DNA of 64,000 nucleotides from Chrysoporthe austroafricana (taxonomy: Eukaryota > Ascomycota > Sordariomycetes > Diaporthales > Cryphonectriaceae). Below, one piece after another: positions 1 to 12,803 of the stretch. The position numbers were made by a program, and so were the translations under genes. How positions within the stretch are numbered: position 1 is the stretch's first letter; each line of letters opens with the position of its first letter. The notes under the pieces are model-generated. The model worked only from the letters and a program-made list of their open reading frames with translations, was not told the DNA's origin and made no database searches. The DNA lies in the NCBI GenBank assembly GCA_001051155.2, contig JYIP02000001.1:6070126-6134125 (forward strand), in the 5' to 3' direction.

Positions 1-1003
1 CGGGAGAATGAACTGCATATTGTGGCGCATCATGTCTTTTTCGCCCGCTCTGATTCATTCAGCAGATTTCAGCTAGCAGGGCCGGCTGGGAATTGCCTCC
101 CACACCTCGCAAGCCGGCTTCGGCAGTCGATCCAAGCGCCGAACCGTGACAAGGGGGGGTTTCCGCAGGAAGGGCCTGGCTTGCCTGACAGTAGACAGAG
201 AGGCGTCGAAGAGGCTAGGCGTTGTTAGGGAAGCCGGTGAACATTTGCTACTCTGGCTCTGGTGGCACACCGCCGGGCAGGCTTCATTCAGCTGTGCTCC
301 GTCTGACCAAGGCGCGCCACGAGAAGGAGCTGCAGAGATCCAGGGCGCACGAGTTGCACCGCTTTCGCAAGGCTCCCGCGTATCCTGGCGGGTCCCATCG
401 CGACGCCTAATCGCTCCTCGCCCGTCGCTAGTCAGCGTCCCCCCCCCCTCCGTCCTCTCAGTCTTATGCCGGGCGGCCCGGCTCATCCGCCCTCACGCCC
501 GATTCGCATGTCTTCTCGGCCGTACATGTGCAGTAGAGGTACCTCCTCGGCTCCTCCGTGCCCATCTGCCTCGTCTCGGGTCCGAGGGCCAAGCACGAGA
601 CCCGGGGTGCACTCGCTAGCCAGACGGCCCCGGCTTTGTGCATGACCGTCCGCAGCCACGACATATTTGAACAGCGCTTCAGAACTCCCGAGCACGAGTC
701 AACGCGTGAGCGACGCGGAACAACGCTAGCCCTTGCGAGGAAGAGGGGATAGGTGCGGCGTGCCGGGCTCGCGCTTTCTGGATCGCGAAACAATTTTGCT
801 GCCGGTACTTGCTGCATCACCTCGCCGCACGGCGCACCTGCAGCCTGGATCAGCAAGGGGCCACGCCTCGCCAGGCTCAGATTGGCGCCCAGCTCTGCCA
901 ATAGCCACCCTGCCTCGCAAGGGGGGCCACCGCCGTGCAGCCCGGGGCCCAGTCCTGTACCCACCCGGGTCCTCAGGTGCGCACGTGTCCGAGGGGTATC
1001 GTC
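1..1003. other. Upstream region without a supported gene
   Basis: GC-rich sequence with several overlapping open frames on both strands, none with a recognisable domain, plausible start context or intron pattern. It probably holds the promoter and 5' UTR of the Zn2Cys6 regulator that follows. A C-rich run lies near 439-448. Confidence 0.5.
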
Positions 1004-3793
1004 ATGCTTGGAAACGCATCTTTGCCGTTGACTGCATACGAAGATCTCACGCCGTCCCTCACACTAGACAAGATGTCGCAGATATCGCCATCACATGCTC
1101 CCCTGGCGGCTATGCCAGGCAGGCCCAAAGCACCCTTCGCGCCCGGGCAGCGGTTCAACAAGGCGTGCGATTCCTGCCATGTCTCCAAGGTCCGATGCGT
1201 GCCCGACCCTCAGTCGCCCATCGGCACCTGCAAGCGCTGCACCAAGAACGCCACGCCGTGTGTCTTTTCGCCTGTGGGGCCGAGGAGGCGTCCCGTGAGG
1301 ACCAAGAACGACCGGATCGCCGAGCTGGAGCGTCGGGTCAAGGACATGCAGCTGAAGTTAGAGAAAGAAGTCGAGAAGCGCTCTGGCTCGGATCCTCGTC
1401 GCGATCCCTCATCATCCAGCCCCGGGAAGGCCTCCGCGTCTCGGCTGAGGTCCGCCTCTGATCCTGATCCCGGGTCCAGCTCCGGGTCCACCACCACGAC
1501 GGCCCCGTCTACCACAGGCCCGGATGCAAAGAGACCTGAAGTTTCTGGATCGCTCCAGACGACCGAGAGCGCTGCGGCAGAGTTGGCCTTAGCTGCACTG
1601 CGTATTTCCACCGCACCAGTCGATGCTGCTGCTGCTGCTGCTCTCAACCCCCGGCCATCTTCCAGACGAGAGGCTGATGTGGTCGAGCAGGGGCTCATAA
1701 CGAATGCCCAGGCCGACAGGCTCGTGCGGGAGTTCCGGCTTCATATATCCGGGAAGTTCCTCGGGATATGCTTTCCGGACAAGATTAGTCCGGAACGAAT
1801 CCGCCGCGAGAGACCGACCTTTTGGCTCAGCATCCTCAGTGCAGCCTCAGCCGGCAGTGCAGAGTCTCTGGGCCTGTCGCCCGTCTTGTTTGGAGAACTC
1901 AAGAGGATCTTAGACTTTCGCTTATCGCACGCAGCCGAGCCAGACCTTGACACCCTCCAGGCGCTCATTAATTATATTGGGTTTTACTACGATCCTGTTT
2001 CTTCCATGGGGCCTAAGGTGATGGCGATCAGCCACGCCGCTATAAGCATGGCTGTTCAGATGGCAGAGGCGTCCGCTGTCCATGGCCTTCCTGATGATTG
2101 TATTTTGACCGAAGGCGATGTTACCGATGAAGACGTGCGGCTCTCGCGCGAGCTGCTGCGCTGGTACTGGGTCAGCATCTCGCTCCTCGTCAAGAACCGT
2201 CAGGTCAAGAGCCATCGGCTCACTATACTGCGTCTGATACACTTCGTCAACCCGAGCGTCCGTGTCCTGCGCACTACACAGAACCATGACGATATGCGCT
2301 TGCTCGAGTGGATCAGACTGGTGCAGATTACAACTGAGGCAATCTTTGCACTCCATCGAGGCCACACGAGCGGGACCTGCGGGTTGAGCGACGCGGCTCG
2401 GGACGCTATCCTGGAGTCTTTCGACAGGAAGAGGAAACAGTGGCTTGTGGACTGTCCCTTCGATCTTGTGAATGGTACGCCCTTTTGCCGAGATATGCTC
2501 CCGCTCCCGGTTCGCACCACGACGCAGGCCCCTTGCTCACACATTGAACAGAGGTTCTGATGCTGGACTACCATTACTACGTCTTGCTTGTGTAAGTGTC
2601 CCCAGAGGTCAGGCTCCAAATCTATGAGTTTACCACTGACCTGTCATTCTTCTCTCAGCTCGGAATTCGTCTACCCGGCGGGAGTTGCGGACTTCAAGAG
2701 TCGTAGCCATGGGCTTCCACCCTTGTCCACGGCGAAGATCAATACTGCCCCAAGTCCAGACCAGAACTTCTTTGCTCCGTACAAGGTCAGCTATACTCGG
2801 AAGTGCATCCGTGCTGCCCAGTCCTTGCTCGATGTAGTGACGATCCACACGGAGTCGAACGACTTCAACTCAATCACCCCGCCGGACATTTTTCGCCGTC
2901 TCGGCGCGTTCCCATACGGCAGATTTTTTTATGCCCTCCGCTTCCTGCTCTTTGTTTCCCATGAGATATTTAGGACGAAGAGGTACGATGTCGTCACCAC
3001 CGAGTCGCTTAGGGTGGACTCGTACATCGCGTCCATCAAGAGGCGGCTGACAGCTGCCGCGTCCGGGGGAAGCTACCGGTATCCCTCGCTCTGGCTCTAC
3101 GCCCTCACGACACGGATCGAGCCCTGGTGGCGTGAGCTGCGGGCCCTCCTGGAGAGAGACAGACCTGCAAAAGACGCGAGTCGGCCGCCGGACGAGACGT
3201 CGGAGTCGTGCGTCGTAGCCTCGCCAACCGAAAAGGGCGGTACACCTACAGGGCCTGAGGGCCCGCCGGTGCACGCTGACGATAGCTGGTTTAACGGACC
3301 CATGTCACCTCTGCTGCTCGAGCTCCCTTTTGAATTCTTCTCCTCACCGGACGTCTTCCCCATGCCGCCACCTCCTGCCCCCGAGCCCTCGGAGGACATC
3401 TCCAGGCCGAGCGTGTCTCGAAGTCACAGGACGTCCTCTGCTCTAACGAACCCCTCCTTAGGGGCTCTATATACGTACAGATCAGCCGACGCATCTTCGG
3501 TGCCACAAACGGACCCAATGGTGGACAGGTCACTGGGCCAACCCCCGGCCTACAATGAAATGCATGTGCTGGCTGGAATCGGCCAGGTAGATCCCGCCGG
3601 CGACCTTGACACTTGTCTTGAAAATATGGATCTGGATCCCTTTAATCTCGACTGGGGGGCTTTTGGTGAGATATTGCCTGGCCCGGACATGCTTTTCTCC
3701 CAATGCTCTCTAAATATGCCTGTGAGCACAGCACATCAAGCTGCACTAGGTGATCAGGAGCAAGGTGACGATCGTGGAGGTGATGGTGTTTAG
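1004..3793 (+). CDS. Zn2Cys6 fungal transcription factor (two introns)
   Basis: A nuclear DNA-binding regulator, predicted as join(1004..2474, 2552..2591, 2659..3793), 881 aa. The binuclear zinc cluster is at about residues 55-86 (ACDSC, then C-x-x-C spacing as CKRC, ending NATPC), followed by a basic stretch and a short coiled coil (RIAELERRVKDM) typical of dimerising Gal4-type proteins. The middle part resembles the fungal regulatory region. Two GT-AG introns are inferred: 2475-2551 (GTACGC...CAG) and 2592-2658 (GTAAGT...CAG); together they bypass the stop at 2558-2560 and join the frames through the motif MLDYHYYVLLV, which is typical of this domain. The first ATG in frame is 1004; an ATG at 1073 also has a good context. 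The C-terminus is acidic and proline-rich, as in activation domains. Target genes cannot be told from the sequence. Confidence 0.85.
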
Positions 3794-4129
3794 TAAAGCT
3801 GGAAGTAGAGAACAACGGATTCAAAAAGACTGGAAGCATGAGACAACATGTAGCGCGCTGCTAGATGTAGTGCTACGGTGCCTTAAAATCTGGACGGATA
3901 ATATCACTTGACTTGAAATGAGCCTGAGATTGAACACATCAATGGGGTATCATTGTATCATTGTATTCGCAACCTTTATTTTTTCTTTCTTTCTTTTTCT
4001 TGAGCCGGAAACCACCGGAATTGTCGTATGCCGTCTATATGCATCAAGGTCGCAAATAATCACTGTGGCCGGTGGAAATTGATATCGAGCAGGCCGATAG
4101 AGTAGCGGTAGAGTCATTCGTCCTGCCCC
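3794..4129. other. Convergent 3' intergenic region
   Basis: Non-coding spacer between the regulator (+) and the Dug2-like gene (-). It contains a pyrimidine-rich tract near 3976-4001 and is likely the shared 3' UTR/polyadenylation area of the two convergent genes. Confidence 0.5.
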
Positions 4130-6999
4130 TTAAAGGTTGCGAAATGCCTCGCCAAAGATTTCTCGGCTCCTGAGCAGATTCAATAGCCGTATGCGCTCGT
4201 TCTCCAAATGTGCCGAATCAGTCGCTTGTCCACAGGGCAGATGCGCGACGGGCGCTCCGAACTCCTTCTCGAGGAAGCGAATGGCTGGGATGGACCCACC
4301 CTCCCGGATATACAGTGGTCGTTTGCCCTTGATGGTAGGCTCTGCCGCGGTAGCAGTATCTTCCTCTGGGCTAGTTCCCTTGCCTTTGTCCTCTCCTCTG
4401 TCCACCCGTGAGCCATTTGCTGGAACCCCGTTCCGCAGCTTACCGTCAGGCGCTGCTCCTGACAGACCCCAGACCTTGATGATGGCCTCCTCCAGTGTTT
4501 TGAAGATCTGATTGTTTGGGTCTCCCAGCCACGGCTCAGCTTTGTTGTCAATCTTGATAGTCAGGGTGTTCTTGCTCTCCAATTCGGCAAACTTCGCCCT
4601 CAGAAACTCCTTCAGTGATGTAACGATTTCATCGACCTGCTGATCCGGCACAATGCGGAACGAGATGGTGGCGCTTGCATGACTACTCACGACACTTTCG
4701 TCCACGCCCGAGACCTTGGTTCCGTGAATCGTGAGATTGGGCTCCCGCCACCGTGCCATCAGACTAGTCTTGAGCTGCTCGACAGTGCCACTTTGAGGGT
4801 TGCGGCGGGTGAGAATCTTGACGATCTCCTCATATCGGGCCTCCTCGTCCGGCGTTAGAGGCAGAACCGCATCGTAGAAGTGTGGGACCATAATCTTGTT
4901 TCGTGGCCCTTTGAGCGAGGTTAGGACCTGCATCAGGTCCGCAAGCGGTTCATCGAGCATGTGGCTGCCGTCTACTCCAGAGTGCAAGTCAGGGTAGGCA
5001 CTGTCGACGCAGATGGTGGCATGCAGGACACCGCGCAAGCCGTATGTGAGGCAGGGCGTCTCGTCGTCGATCCAGTAGCTGTTTGCAAGAAGAATATAAT
5101 CGACATTTCCAATCAAATCTTTGTTCTTCTTGATCGTCTCCTGGAAGTTGCGACTTGTGGATTCCTCTTCACCCTCGATGAGAAAGACGACATCGGAGTT
5201 GAGCTGCTGCGCCTGCAATAGGTCGGTCACAGCATAGAGCGCCGCCATGATAGGACCCTTGTTGTCACTCACGCCACGGCCGTAAAGATAACCGTTGATG
5301 CCCTCCATCTGGAAAGGATCCGTGACCCATTTGCTCTTGCCGTCACGGTCTGCAGGGACGACGTCGTAGTGACCATAGAAAAGAATACGCTTGCGCTTCT
5401 CGGCGGGCTCCAATTTGCCGCTGAAGACAGCGCAAACGACAGGATTATGCAGCTTCTCAGTAGAGAGCATGTTCACCTGTGCGCCCAGCCGCTTGAAAAG
5501 GTTGCACAAGAAGCTCGCCCCTTGGCGACACTCCTCGGCGAACTCAGGGCGGGCGGAGACGGTCCGGTACGAGACGAACTCCCGGAGCGATGATAGCATG
5601 GTACGCTCGGATTCGTCTGGGTTATCGTCGAGCTCTTCCTGGATCCCATCCACGCGCCACACGCTGAGGTTATTGTCATTAGCGCCGGTGATGTAGTAGT
5701 TGTGTCCCTTATAGGTGGTGCACGCGGATGATAGGATCTTGCCCTTATGCGCCTTCCAGCGAGAAAGGCACCGATACTTCTGGCTCACCTTCTCGGAAGC
5801 CTTGTTGGAGTGAACGGTACTGTGTCTCTGCTGATTGTCAGATGATCTGGTCGGATGCAAAGCAGAAGGCCAGAAGGTGCTAGGACAGTACTCACTGCGG
5901 CCGTCCCAGTCGTGGACGCGGACCAAAGGTAGCCCCAGGCCATCTGGAGGGACATGATGTCGCCGTGGCGACCACTGTCGCCGCGGTGGTCCTTGATGAC
6001 CCGCAGCTTCTGCTTGGTGTCGAGGTCCCACAGTTCGATGACACCCCTCTTCTTGCCGCTATAGAGGAAGGATCCGTCGATGGCGATATGGAAAACAGAT
6101 TGAGCGTCTTGTTCCCCGAGACACATGATCTCGCGGTGCTCCCACGCCTCCCATTCCTCCATGCCATCGTACTTTTCGTCCTGTTTGATCTGCCATAGCT
6201 TGATGCGGCCCTCGCCGCCACCGGTGATCAAGACCTCCTCGTCAGGATCCACGAGGACGGTGGGACCCTTGGCGATGAACATGCAGTAGATGAAGCCAGA
6301 ATGAGAGCGGTTCCCAATGGAGGAGCGGTAGATTTCCAGCGTCTCGTCCGCGGGCGGGATCAAGACCTCCCTCTCGTCTTTCCTCCGAGGCGTGCTCTTC
6401 CCCCCAATGGCCTTCGAGTCGAAGAACGTGTCTATGCGCTGGTTCGGGTGGTTCGGGTTGTCATGAGGAACTCGGCGGTCGGGATCGCTTAGCTTGACCC
6501 ACTGTATGGAGGTGTTCTGTGCGCCTATGTAGACGGTATCCTGTTGGGTGGAGTAGGCGCAAGAGAAGACATCTCCGATGTGGTCGGGCCAGTAGATCTC
6601 GTAGAGGCGCGCGAAGGTGTTGGGGCACCACACGGAGACGACGGCGTCCCCAGCACTGGAGACCAAGATGGACCTGGGGGCGGGCCCGGCGATCGGGGAC
6701 GACGAAGAGTAGGAGGCGGCGGTCGGGGCGGACTGGGAGGTAGTGTCGGAGAGGTAGAGCCATAGGATGTGGCGCTTGTGGGCCTGGAAGCGCCTGACGA
6801 GCTCGAAGGTGGCAAGCGACCAGACAAAGATCTCCCCGGTGTGGGTGCCAGCGAAGATGTACCTGTCGCTGACGGCGAGCGTCAGGACGGTCTCGTCGTG
6901 CTTGAGCTCTTGTATGCGCTGGGGAGCGTTGAACTGGTCATCGTGGTAGTGCGAGGGGCTGTTGGTAGCAGCGGGGAGTGTCGACCTGAGCGAGGACAT
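4130..6999 (-). CDS. DUG2: Dug2-like WD40 / M20 metallopeptidase (glutathione degradation)
   Basis: Predicted as complement(join(4130..5830, 5896..6999)), 934 aa, near the 878 aa of yeast Dug2. The N-terminal half has WD40-type repeats (e.g. TGEIFVWSL, GRIKLWQIK, GVIELWDLD). The C-terminal half is an M20 peptidase with metal and catalytic motifs FYGHYDVVP, GRGVSDNKGP, IEGEEES, DLHSGVDG and a late His in TDSAHLENE. In yeast, Dug2 pairs with the amidotransferase Dug3 to cleave the gamma-glutamyl bond of glutathione in the cytosol; Dug1 then splits Cys-Gly. The intron 5831-5895 has donor GTGAGT and a tandem CAGCAG acceptor, so isoforms differing by one Gln are possible. The frame stays open to 7260 but has no ATG above 6999, so 6999 is chosen unless an upstream exon exists. 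All key M20 residues are visible. Confidence 0.9.
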
Positions 7000-9900
7000 G
7001 ACGCTCGGAGACGTAGCCGTGACGATATCGAGGTCGGTGTCGGTGTCGGTGTCGGTGTGGGCGATGATATCAGGAGCTGGGGCTGGGGCTGGAGCTGGAG
7101 GACGAAACGAGTTAACGAATGTCTCGAGACTGGCGCGAGCGGATCGTAACTGAATGTGGCACCAAGATGTAGCATATATCACAGCCTCGAGGCGAGATGG
7201 GTTGTCGGGAGTCGGGTTGAGAGTTGAGTTGTGTTCTCCCGATGCTCGAAATGACGCCACCGCCAGCCAGGTCCCACTAGGCCCTCTTACATAGCAGTAG
7301 AAGAAGGCGTGTCAGTGCGGACCGAGGAGGGGGAGGTCAAGGCTGTGGAAAAGCTGTCGACCACAGCCCACCATGGCTCCCAATGGACCTATGCGCATCC
7401 AGGTAGTACGGTAGAAGACCACGAGGCTGACAAGCCTTGTGGGAAGGATATGGGATTCGAGATCAATCGACTAGATCTTCGTGGTATTGAGTGAGACAGG
7501 GACAGGGGGTTGTTAGAAGGCTTCTAGGGCTGAGACCCACTGGAGCGTACCATAGTACTGCCATACTATGCTATGGGATCGGGGCCTGGGTGACCCGCTA
7601 GGGCCCGCATGGGGGTGCTGCTATAGGGGGGGTGTTGAGGTGGTGCCAGGGGCTTCAGTGACGTGCGCCTGCCCAGCTTGACAGGAGGAAAGCGTCGGCA
7701 AGACTGACCATCCACAAGATTCTGCTGCCCATACCTCCTAGCTTCCGTCTCCTGGATCCTTCTGCACCCCAGGCAGTCTTCAGAGCCCCCAGCATCCCCG
7801 GTCTCCGAGGCTGGCGGCGTGGGGATGGGCGCCACGCCGTGTCTGTGAAACGAGGTCATCGTGGAGAGGGCGCCGCCCGGGGAGAACGTCAGGAGGTGAT
7901 CTGTCGGGCTCTATGAAGCCAGCAGACGTCATCATATGGGGTGGAACGGAAGGGGAGCGAGGAAGGGTTGGCCCTCCCACTCCTCCGGCCGAACGCGGTC
8001 TTGCAGGTCGTAGATGCTCTTATAAGTACGACCCGTCGTCAGCAATCATGGCCGCACCACGGCACCTCATCTCGGATCGCACCAGGTCACGGCCAGGCCG
8101 ACCTGCATCAAATTTCTGCGTCTTGCGCCCCTGTAAGAGGTAGAAACATGCATGACAGGGCGAACAGGCCGGAAACGCCATTCCACAAATGACGCAGTGC
8201 CCCAGCGCGATGGCATCACCCAATCCGGCCCCAATGCCCGAATGCTACCAACCAAATGCAGTGGCCCGGCCAGCCGCCTTGGTGTGCTTGGTGGCGTCGC
8301 ACACGCGGCTGGCCTGCCTGGCAGACGCGAGATCCTCATAAACCACCGCCGAGATCCCTCGGTTTTCTCCCATCCCGGTGCGCGCCTTCACCACGGGGGG
8401 CAGCCGTCCCTTCATGGCTTTCCCTATCGAGGTCGTTGCGGGTCGGCTCTCTTCCATTTCAGCACGGTTCGTGTCAGCTGAGCTGCCCGAGTGGGCACGA
8501 GAGGGGTGGGCAAGTGTCATCATGTCTCACTGACGGGAGATTCGCAAGGTTTGGGCAATATGCTGTTCTCTGCCTGGTCTCAGTCTGCAGGCTGAGGCCG
8601 ATATCTTTCCATCCAACCAGAACTCGCCATGTCTGTCTCCGTGTTACCAAGCGTGTGAGCAGTATGCGAGCCGCCGAGCTGCCGTCACGTTCGCCGTTTG
8701 ATAATTTCACGACAGACATTCAGGACTTTTCTCTTACTCTGAGAATCGGCCGAATAAAGCTGTAGCTGGCAGATGGGTGCGTAAAGCTGACTCGGAATCC
8801 TGGGCAGTCTTTGCTGAATGGGTGCGGTTTGCCGATTGTCTCTCTGGCAAGCTTGTCCAGGCTGCCGCAAATCTTGCCGTTGACGAGTAGTAGAGCCGGT
8901 ATGGGGCTAGTCTGGACTTCTCGGTTGCCGCGAAGCTCGAGCATAAGGAATCTCTCGTCATATTCGAAAGTGTCGGCCTCGGGGGGGGGGGGTGGCTGTT
9001 CGGAGAACACTTATTTCGGGATTTTCAGGTTCATGTGCGAACGCTCGGTATGTCCTGGGATGTCAAACCGGGGCGTCCCCCGTGGGCTTTCAGTTGCATA
9101 ATTAGTTGAAGTCTAACCAAGACAGAAACCAGGATGATCTGAGGGTGACGCATAATGGCAACTTACAGTCAGGCTTGATGCGCAGGAGCGGTGCAGGGGC
9201 AGGGTAGAATCCATTGGGGAGCGTTGGAGCAGTTTAACTTACTTTTGGTGAGGTGATCGTGGAGCTTGCCTGAAGATCAATCGTGCAAGAGATGTGATGG
9301 GTTGATGACGCGGCGTAGAGTGGTTGTTGGATGACAGGCATAGAAACGTAATATGCCTTGGGAAGAAGATTCGTGTTGTTGATTTAAGCTGGCTGGCTCG
9401 CGAGACAGTGCTTGGGGAAACAGAATCGGTAGGGAAGGATATGGGCAGAGCAGAGGGCTAGCTGTGGGCAGGGTAGAGGGTTAGCAGTGAGTAGAGCAGA
9501 GTGTTGGCTGTAGGAGGTTAGAGTAGACTTGGCCACTGAGAAACTCATTTTGACACCCCGGCACAGCAGGGTCAGCTTGTGTAAGATATAGCTTGAACGG
9601 GATTTAATCTAGGTGGGAAATTTGTTGTTTGAAGATATTAGTACACTGGGGGCACGGTTATAGTGTCGTGCCATCACTACCCGTAGGCCTTTTAACGTCA
9701 TGCCCAGGACGATCATCGTGGTCACTGGTATCATGAGATGGTCTTCGGGTCCTGTGAATGAGTGTATAGATTATGAGCTAGTAGGAATGCTATGAGTTCC
9801 CATTGCGTCGCAATCGGGAGTAAGATGCTATCATACAGCGCAAGGGAGGAGAAGTTGTAACGTGAAGCTTCCGAGAAGAAGAGAACGTAGGTCTAGGCTA

Positions 9901-11070
9901 ATGCGAGGTCCTATCATGAAGGAAACGACGCGTGTGAAGAGAGATGGACGAGTGAGATTCGATGACCAGCTGCGTACTGGGAGAAGCCTTGTGTGTTGTC
10001 TCGGCAGAAAAAAATGGGGAATGTTCGACTTTGATGGCTTTGGTAAGCTGACGACTGTTCGCGGCGGAGGAAGAGGATGATGTGTTGGAAGTGGCAGGGC
10101 TCAGAGATAGATGCCTTGAAACTTTTAAGGATCGAAGAGACAGCGGTCCCAGGCCAAGGTGGGGGAGCAACGGTTTCGTGTCAGTAAGTTGATTCAGTAT
10201 CGAGGAGGAAGCTGTACTTTGTCGAGGCGTGAGGAGGGCGGTATCTGGGTCAACGCAGTCGGGGGCACGCTCCTCGGCGTTGTGCCAAATGGTGCGCAAG
10301 GTCAACTGAGTGCGGTCAAAATCCCAGAGATTAGGCAGCCAAAAAGATAGCAGGATTGAGAGTGTGATGTGGTTGACGAAGGCAAATGGAATAAGTTGTG
10401 AGGAAGACGCCCAAAAGTGGAAATAAGGTTGAAATGCTTACTTAAGCATTGCACGGGGTGGACTTATTTCCTTACAAAGTTCGGGGATGTAAGAAACTGA
10501 CCTATTGCCAACCACCCTCCTCTTCCAGGGCACTGAGTTCCTCGTTACCCCCTAAATCAGCTATCGTAAACCGACTTATGGTGTTTTCGAGCTGCTGGCA
10601 GCGATGCCTGGTCGCGGCTGAGCGATGGGGACCGCTCCATCATCCTGGGCCTTCTCGAAGGCGGCTTCAGCAACAAAGATATCGTTGATTTATTAACGAG
10701 CTTGTAGGTAATTACTGTACCAGCTGGTTACCCCAGCTGGAGTTATACGACCTCCTTTATCGTATGAAGCTAGAAGAATTACTTCGGTGTTTCGGCACAC
10801 ATTTCACATATCGAGAGTGAAGGTTAACCGAGGTTGGAAATATGCGGGTCGCATTTACTGGTTCTGCTACCGTGGTATCTTAGATTCTGGAAATATGATC
10901 GCAGAACTTCCTCGGACCCATTTTAAGACAGGGCCACTACAAAAACTAGTCCCGTAGCAGCTACCACCGTCCGTTAGACCTTCAACATTTCTAAACACTG
11001 TTGAGATTAGGAAGTGCATCATTCCAATCTGATTTTCCCAAGTCAACTACGTCAAACTCCTATAACCACC
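7000..11070. other. Gene-poor interval with no supported gene
   Basis: About 4 kb of moderate GC. The first 260 bases form an open leader of the Dug2-like gene carrying a GGTGTC-type hexamer repeat and a GCTGGG-type repeat (about 7028-7101). A 12-G run is at 8981-8992. Short open frames occur on both strands (e.g. minus 8720-9010 and minus 9898-10305), but these lack domains or, for the first, an ATG. A 34-residue gene-like fragment at 10603-10707 is listed separately. Confidence 0.5.
10603..10707 (+). pseudogene. Short helix-turn-helix-like coding fragment
   Basis: An open stretch of 34 codons reading RLSDGDRSIILGLLEGGFSN and then KDIVDLLTSL before a TAG. The pattern (acidic helix, LLEGG turn, KDIVDLL helix) resembles the first helices of a homeodomain-like HTH as in transposases or small fungal DNA-binding proteins. 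I see no matching start, downstream exon or flanking repeat, so it is probably a remnant. Function unknown. Confidence 0.2.
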
Positions 11071-12153
11071 ATGCCTAATACCCTCATCGACTTTTCTACC
11101 CTCTTCAGTAACCTGTCCCGGGCTAAGGTTCTCGATATCGTCGATCAATGGTTCCCGCCGAAGCCGACCTACACCGAGGCATCTGTGCCGCGTCAAGATG
11201 GTCGAGTGTTTATCATTACTGGGGGCAACTCCGGCATTGGATTGGCCCTGGTGAAATTGCTGTACCCGAAAGGTGCCAAAATCTACATAGCTTGTAGGTC
11301 GGAGGAGCGTGCCCAAGCTGCTATCAGGGAGGTCATAGAGGAGTACAAGGCGGCCTCCACAAACGATAGCACAGCTGGCCCGCCGGGGAGCATCACCTAC
11401 ATGCATCTCGACCTCAACGACCTCTCTACGATCAAGTCCTCGGCCGCATTCTTCGCACAGAGGGAGTCACGCCTGGATGTACTATGGAACAATGCAGGCA
11501 TTGCGGGGAGTCTAGCTGGGACGAAGACTAGACAGGGTATCGAGGGTCACATTGGGGTGAACTGCGTCGGGCCCCTGCTTTTCACGCAGGAACTACTACC
11601 TCAGTTGCGCACTGCGGCGTCTTCGTCACCACCCGGCGCAACGCGCGTGGTCTGGACTGGTTCCGTCATCATCGAAAGGTTTGCACCAGAAGGTGGCGTT
11701 GACCTCGATGCCATTAACCAAATGAATGCCGCGGGCACGGGGTCAGAGTCAGCATCACGCGACTATGCAGCAAGTAAGGCGGGCAATTGGCTTCTGGGTG
11801 TTGAAGGGGCTCGCAGGTGGGGTCATGAAAGTGAGCCGGGCAAAGCCGATGGCATCGTCAGCGTTACGCAGAATCCCGGGATGATCAGCACTCCGGTCTG
11901 GAAGCATCAACCGGGCTGGCTGATGACGTTCCTGAACCCGACTTTCTATCCGCCGAAAATGGGCGCCTATACAATGCTGTATACCGGACTGTGCGACGAA
12001 ATCAGCCTCGAAAACAACGGCGCATACATCTTGCCCTTCGGACGGATTCAGGAGAAATCCACCAATACTGGCATTCTGAAGGCTATTGAGGAAGGAAAGG
12101 CAAAAGCCTTCTGGGAATGGTGCGAACAATTACACAGAGAGTATACCAAGTGA
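11071..12153 (+). CDS. Short-chain dehydrogenase/reductase
   Basis: Intronless, 360 aa, predicted NAD(P)H-dependent oxidoreductase. The Rossmann cofactor motif TGGNSGIG begins at about residue 50, followed by CRSEERAQAA, the structural motif NNAG, an active-site Ser in VWTGSV, and YAASK with the catalytic Tyr near residue 232 and Lys four residues on. The layout fits the retinol-dehydrogenase/WW-oxidoreductase-like branch of classical SDRs common in fungal secondary metabolism, but the substrate cannot be told. The start at 11071 is the first ATG in frame and has a strong context (ACCACCATG). No biosynthetic core enzyme lies nearby. Confidence 0.9.
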   Translation: MPNTLIDFSTLFSNLSRAKVLDIVDQWFPPKPTYTEASVPRQDGRVFIITGGNSGIGLALVKLLYPKGAKIYIACRSEERAQAAIREVIEEYKAASTNDSTAGPPGSITYMHLDLNDLSTIKSSAAFFAQRESRLDVLWNNAGIAGSLAGTKTRQGIEGHIGVNCVGPLLFTQELLPQLRTAASSSPPGATRVVWTGSVIIERFAPEGGVDLDAINQMNAAGTGSESASRDYAASKAGNWLLGVEGARRWGHESEPGKADGIVSVTQNPGMISTPVWKHQPGWLMTFLNPTFYPPKMGAYTMLYTGLCDEISLENNGAYILPFGRIQEKSTNTGILKAIEEGKAKAFWEWCEQLHREYTK

Positions 12154-12803
12154 CCACGAGCACAAACACCATCGTCGTTAAAGCCTAGGGGTTCTCGCAA
12201 AGACACATAATTTTGATTTTGAGCGAATGTACACTGAATTTCTACGCTTCATGCCAAATTTATCGATGTCTCAACGTATCCAACCCCCCGTGCTCCTAAG
12301 GGAAAGGCCAAGTCTACATTGTTTTCCCCGTGGTCTCGAAATCGGTGGCATATAATATTACTGGTCACTCCGAGCATCGTCCACGTCGAGATGCCGACCA
12401 TCACAATGACGCATGTCTCTATACCAGCCTACTTACGTAAAAATGAATGTGACTGACCATGGACTCTGAATGAATAGTACAATTCGGGTTGTGCTCAAAG
12501 AATTGATCGTTTGCTGCACAAAGATACTGGAAGCGGAGCCTCGTTCCTCATGATTCTATCTGATTCATTGCCTTTACGGACAGTCATGAAGCCGGAGGTC
12601 GCTATCAAAACTTCGACAGTGTCTATAAATACTTCTCAGTCTCAGGCATGCACTTTCGCAGGCAGACGAAGAGTTAAACCATCACTCGATTCATTCTCTT
12701 CAGTGAATCCGGACTCACGACCAAACTCGAGACCACCGATGCTCTCGTCGCCTACGCAGCATGTTTTGGTAGTCGATGCGCTCCTGGAAATAAAAAAAAC
12801 ACC
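12154..12803. other. Intergenic region, promoter of the GH64 gene
   Basis: No supported gene. A TATAAATA-like motif occurs at about 12621-12630, roughly 175 bases before the glucanase start. An open frame from 12511 overlaps the glucanase in another phase and shows no domain. Confidence 0.4.

Noticed and set aside
8720..9010. Minus-strand open frame with a Pro run (PPPPPE) and LLLVNGKICGSL
   Set aside because: Starts with GTG rather than ATG, the Pro run comes from a 12-G homopolymer, and no domain or flanking exon is seen.
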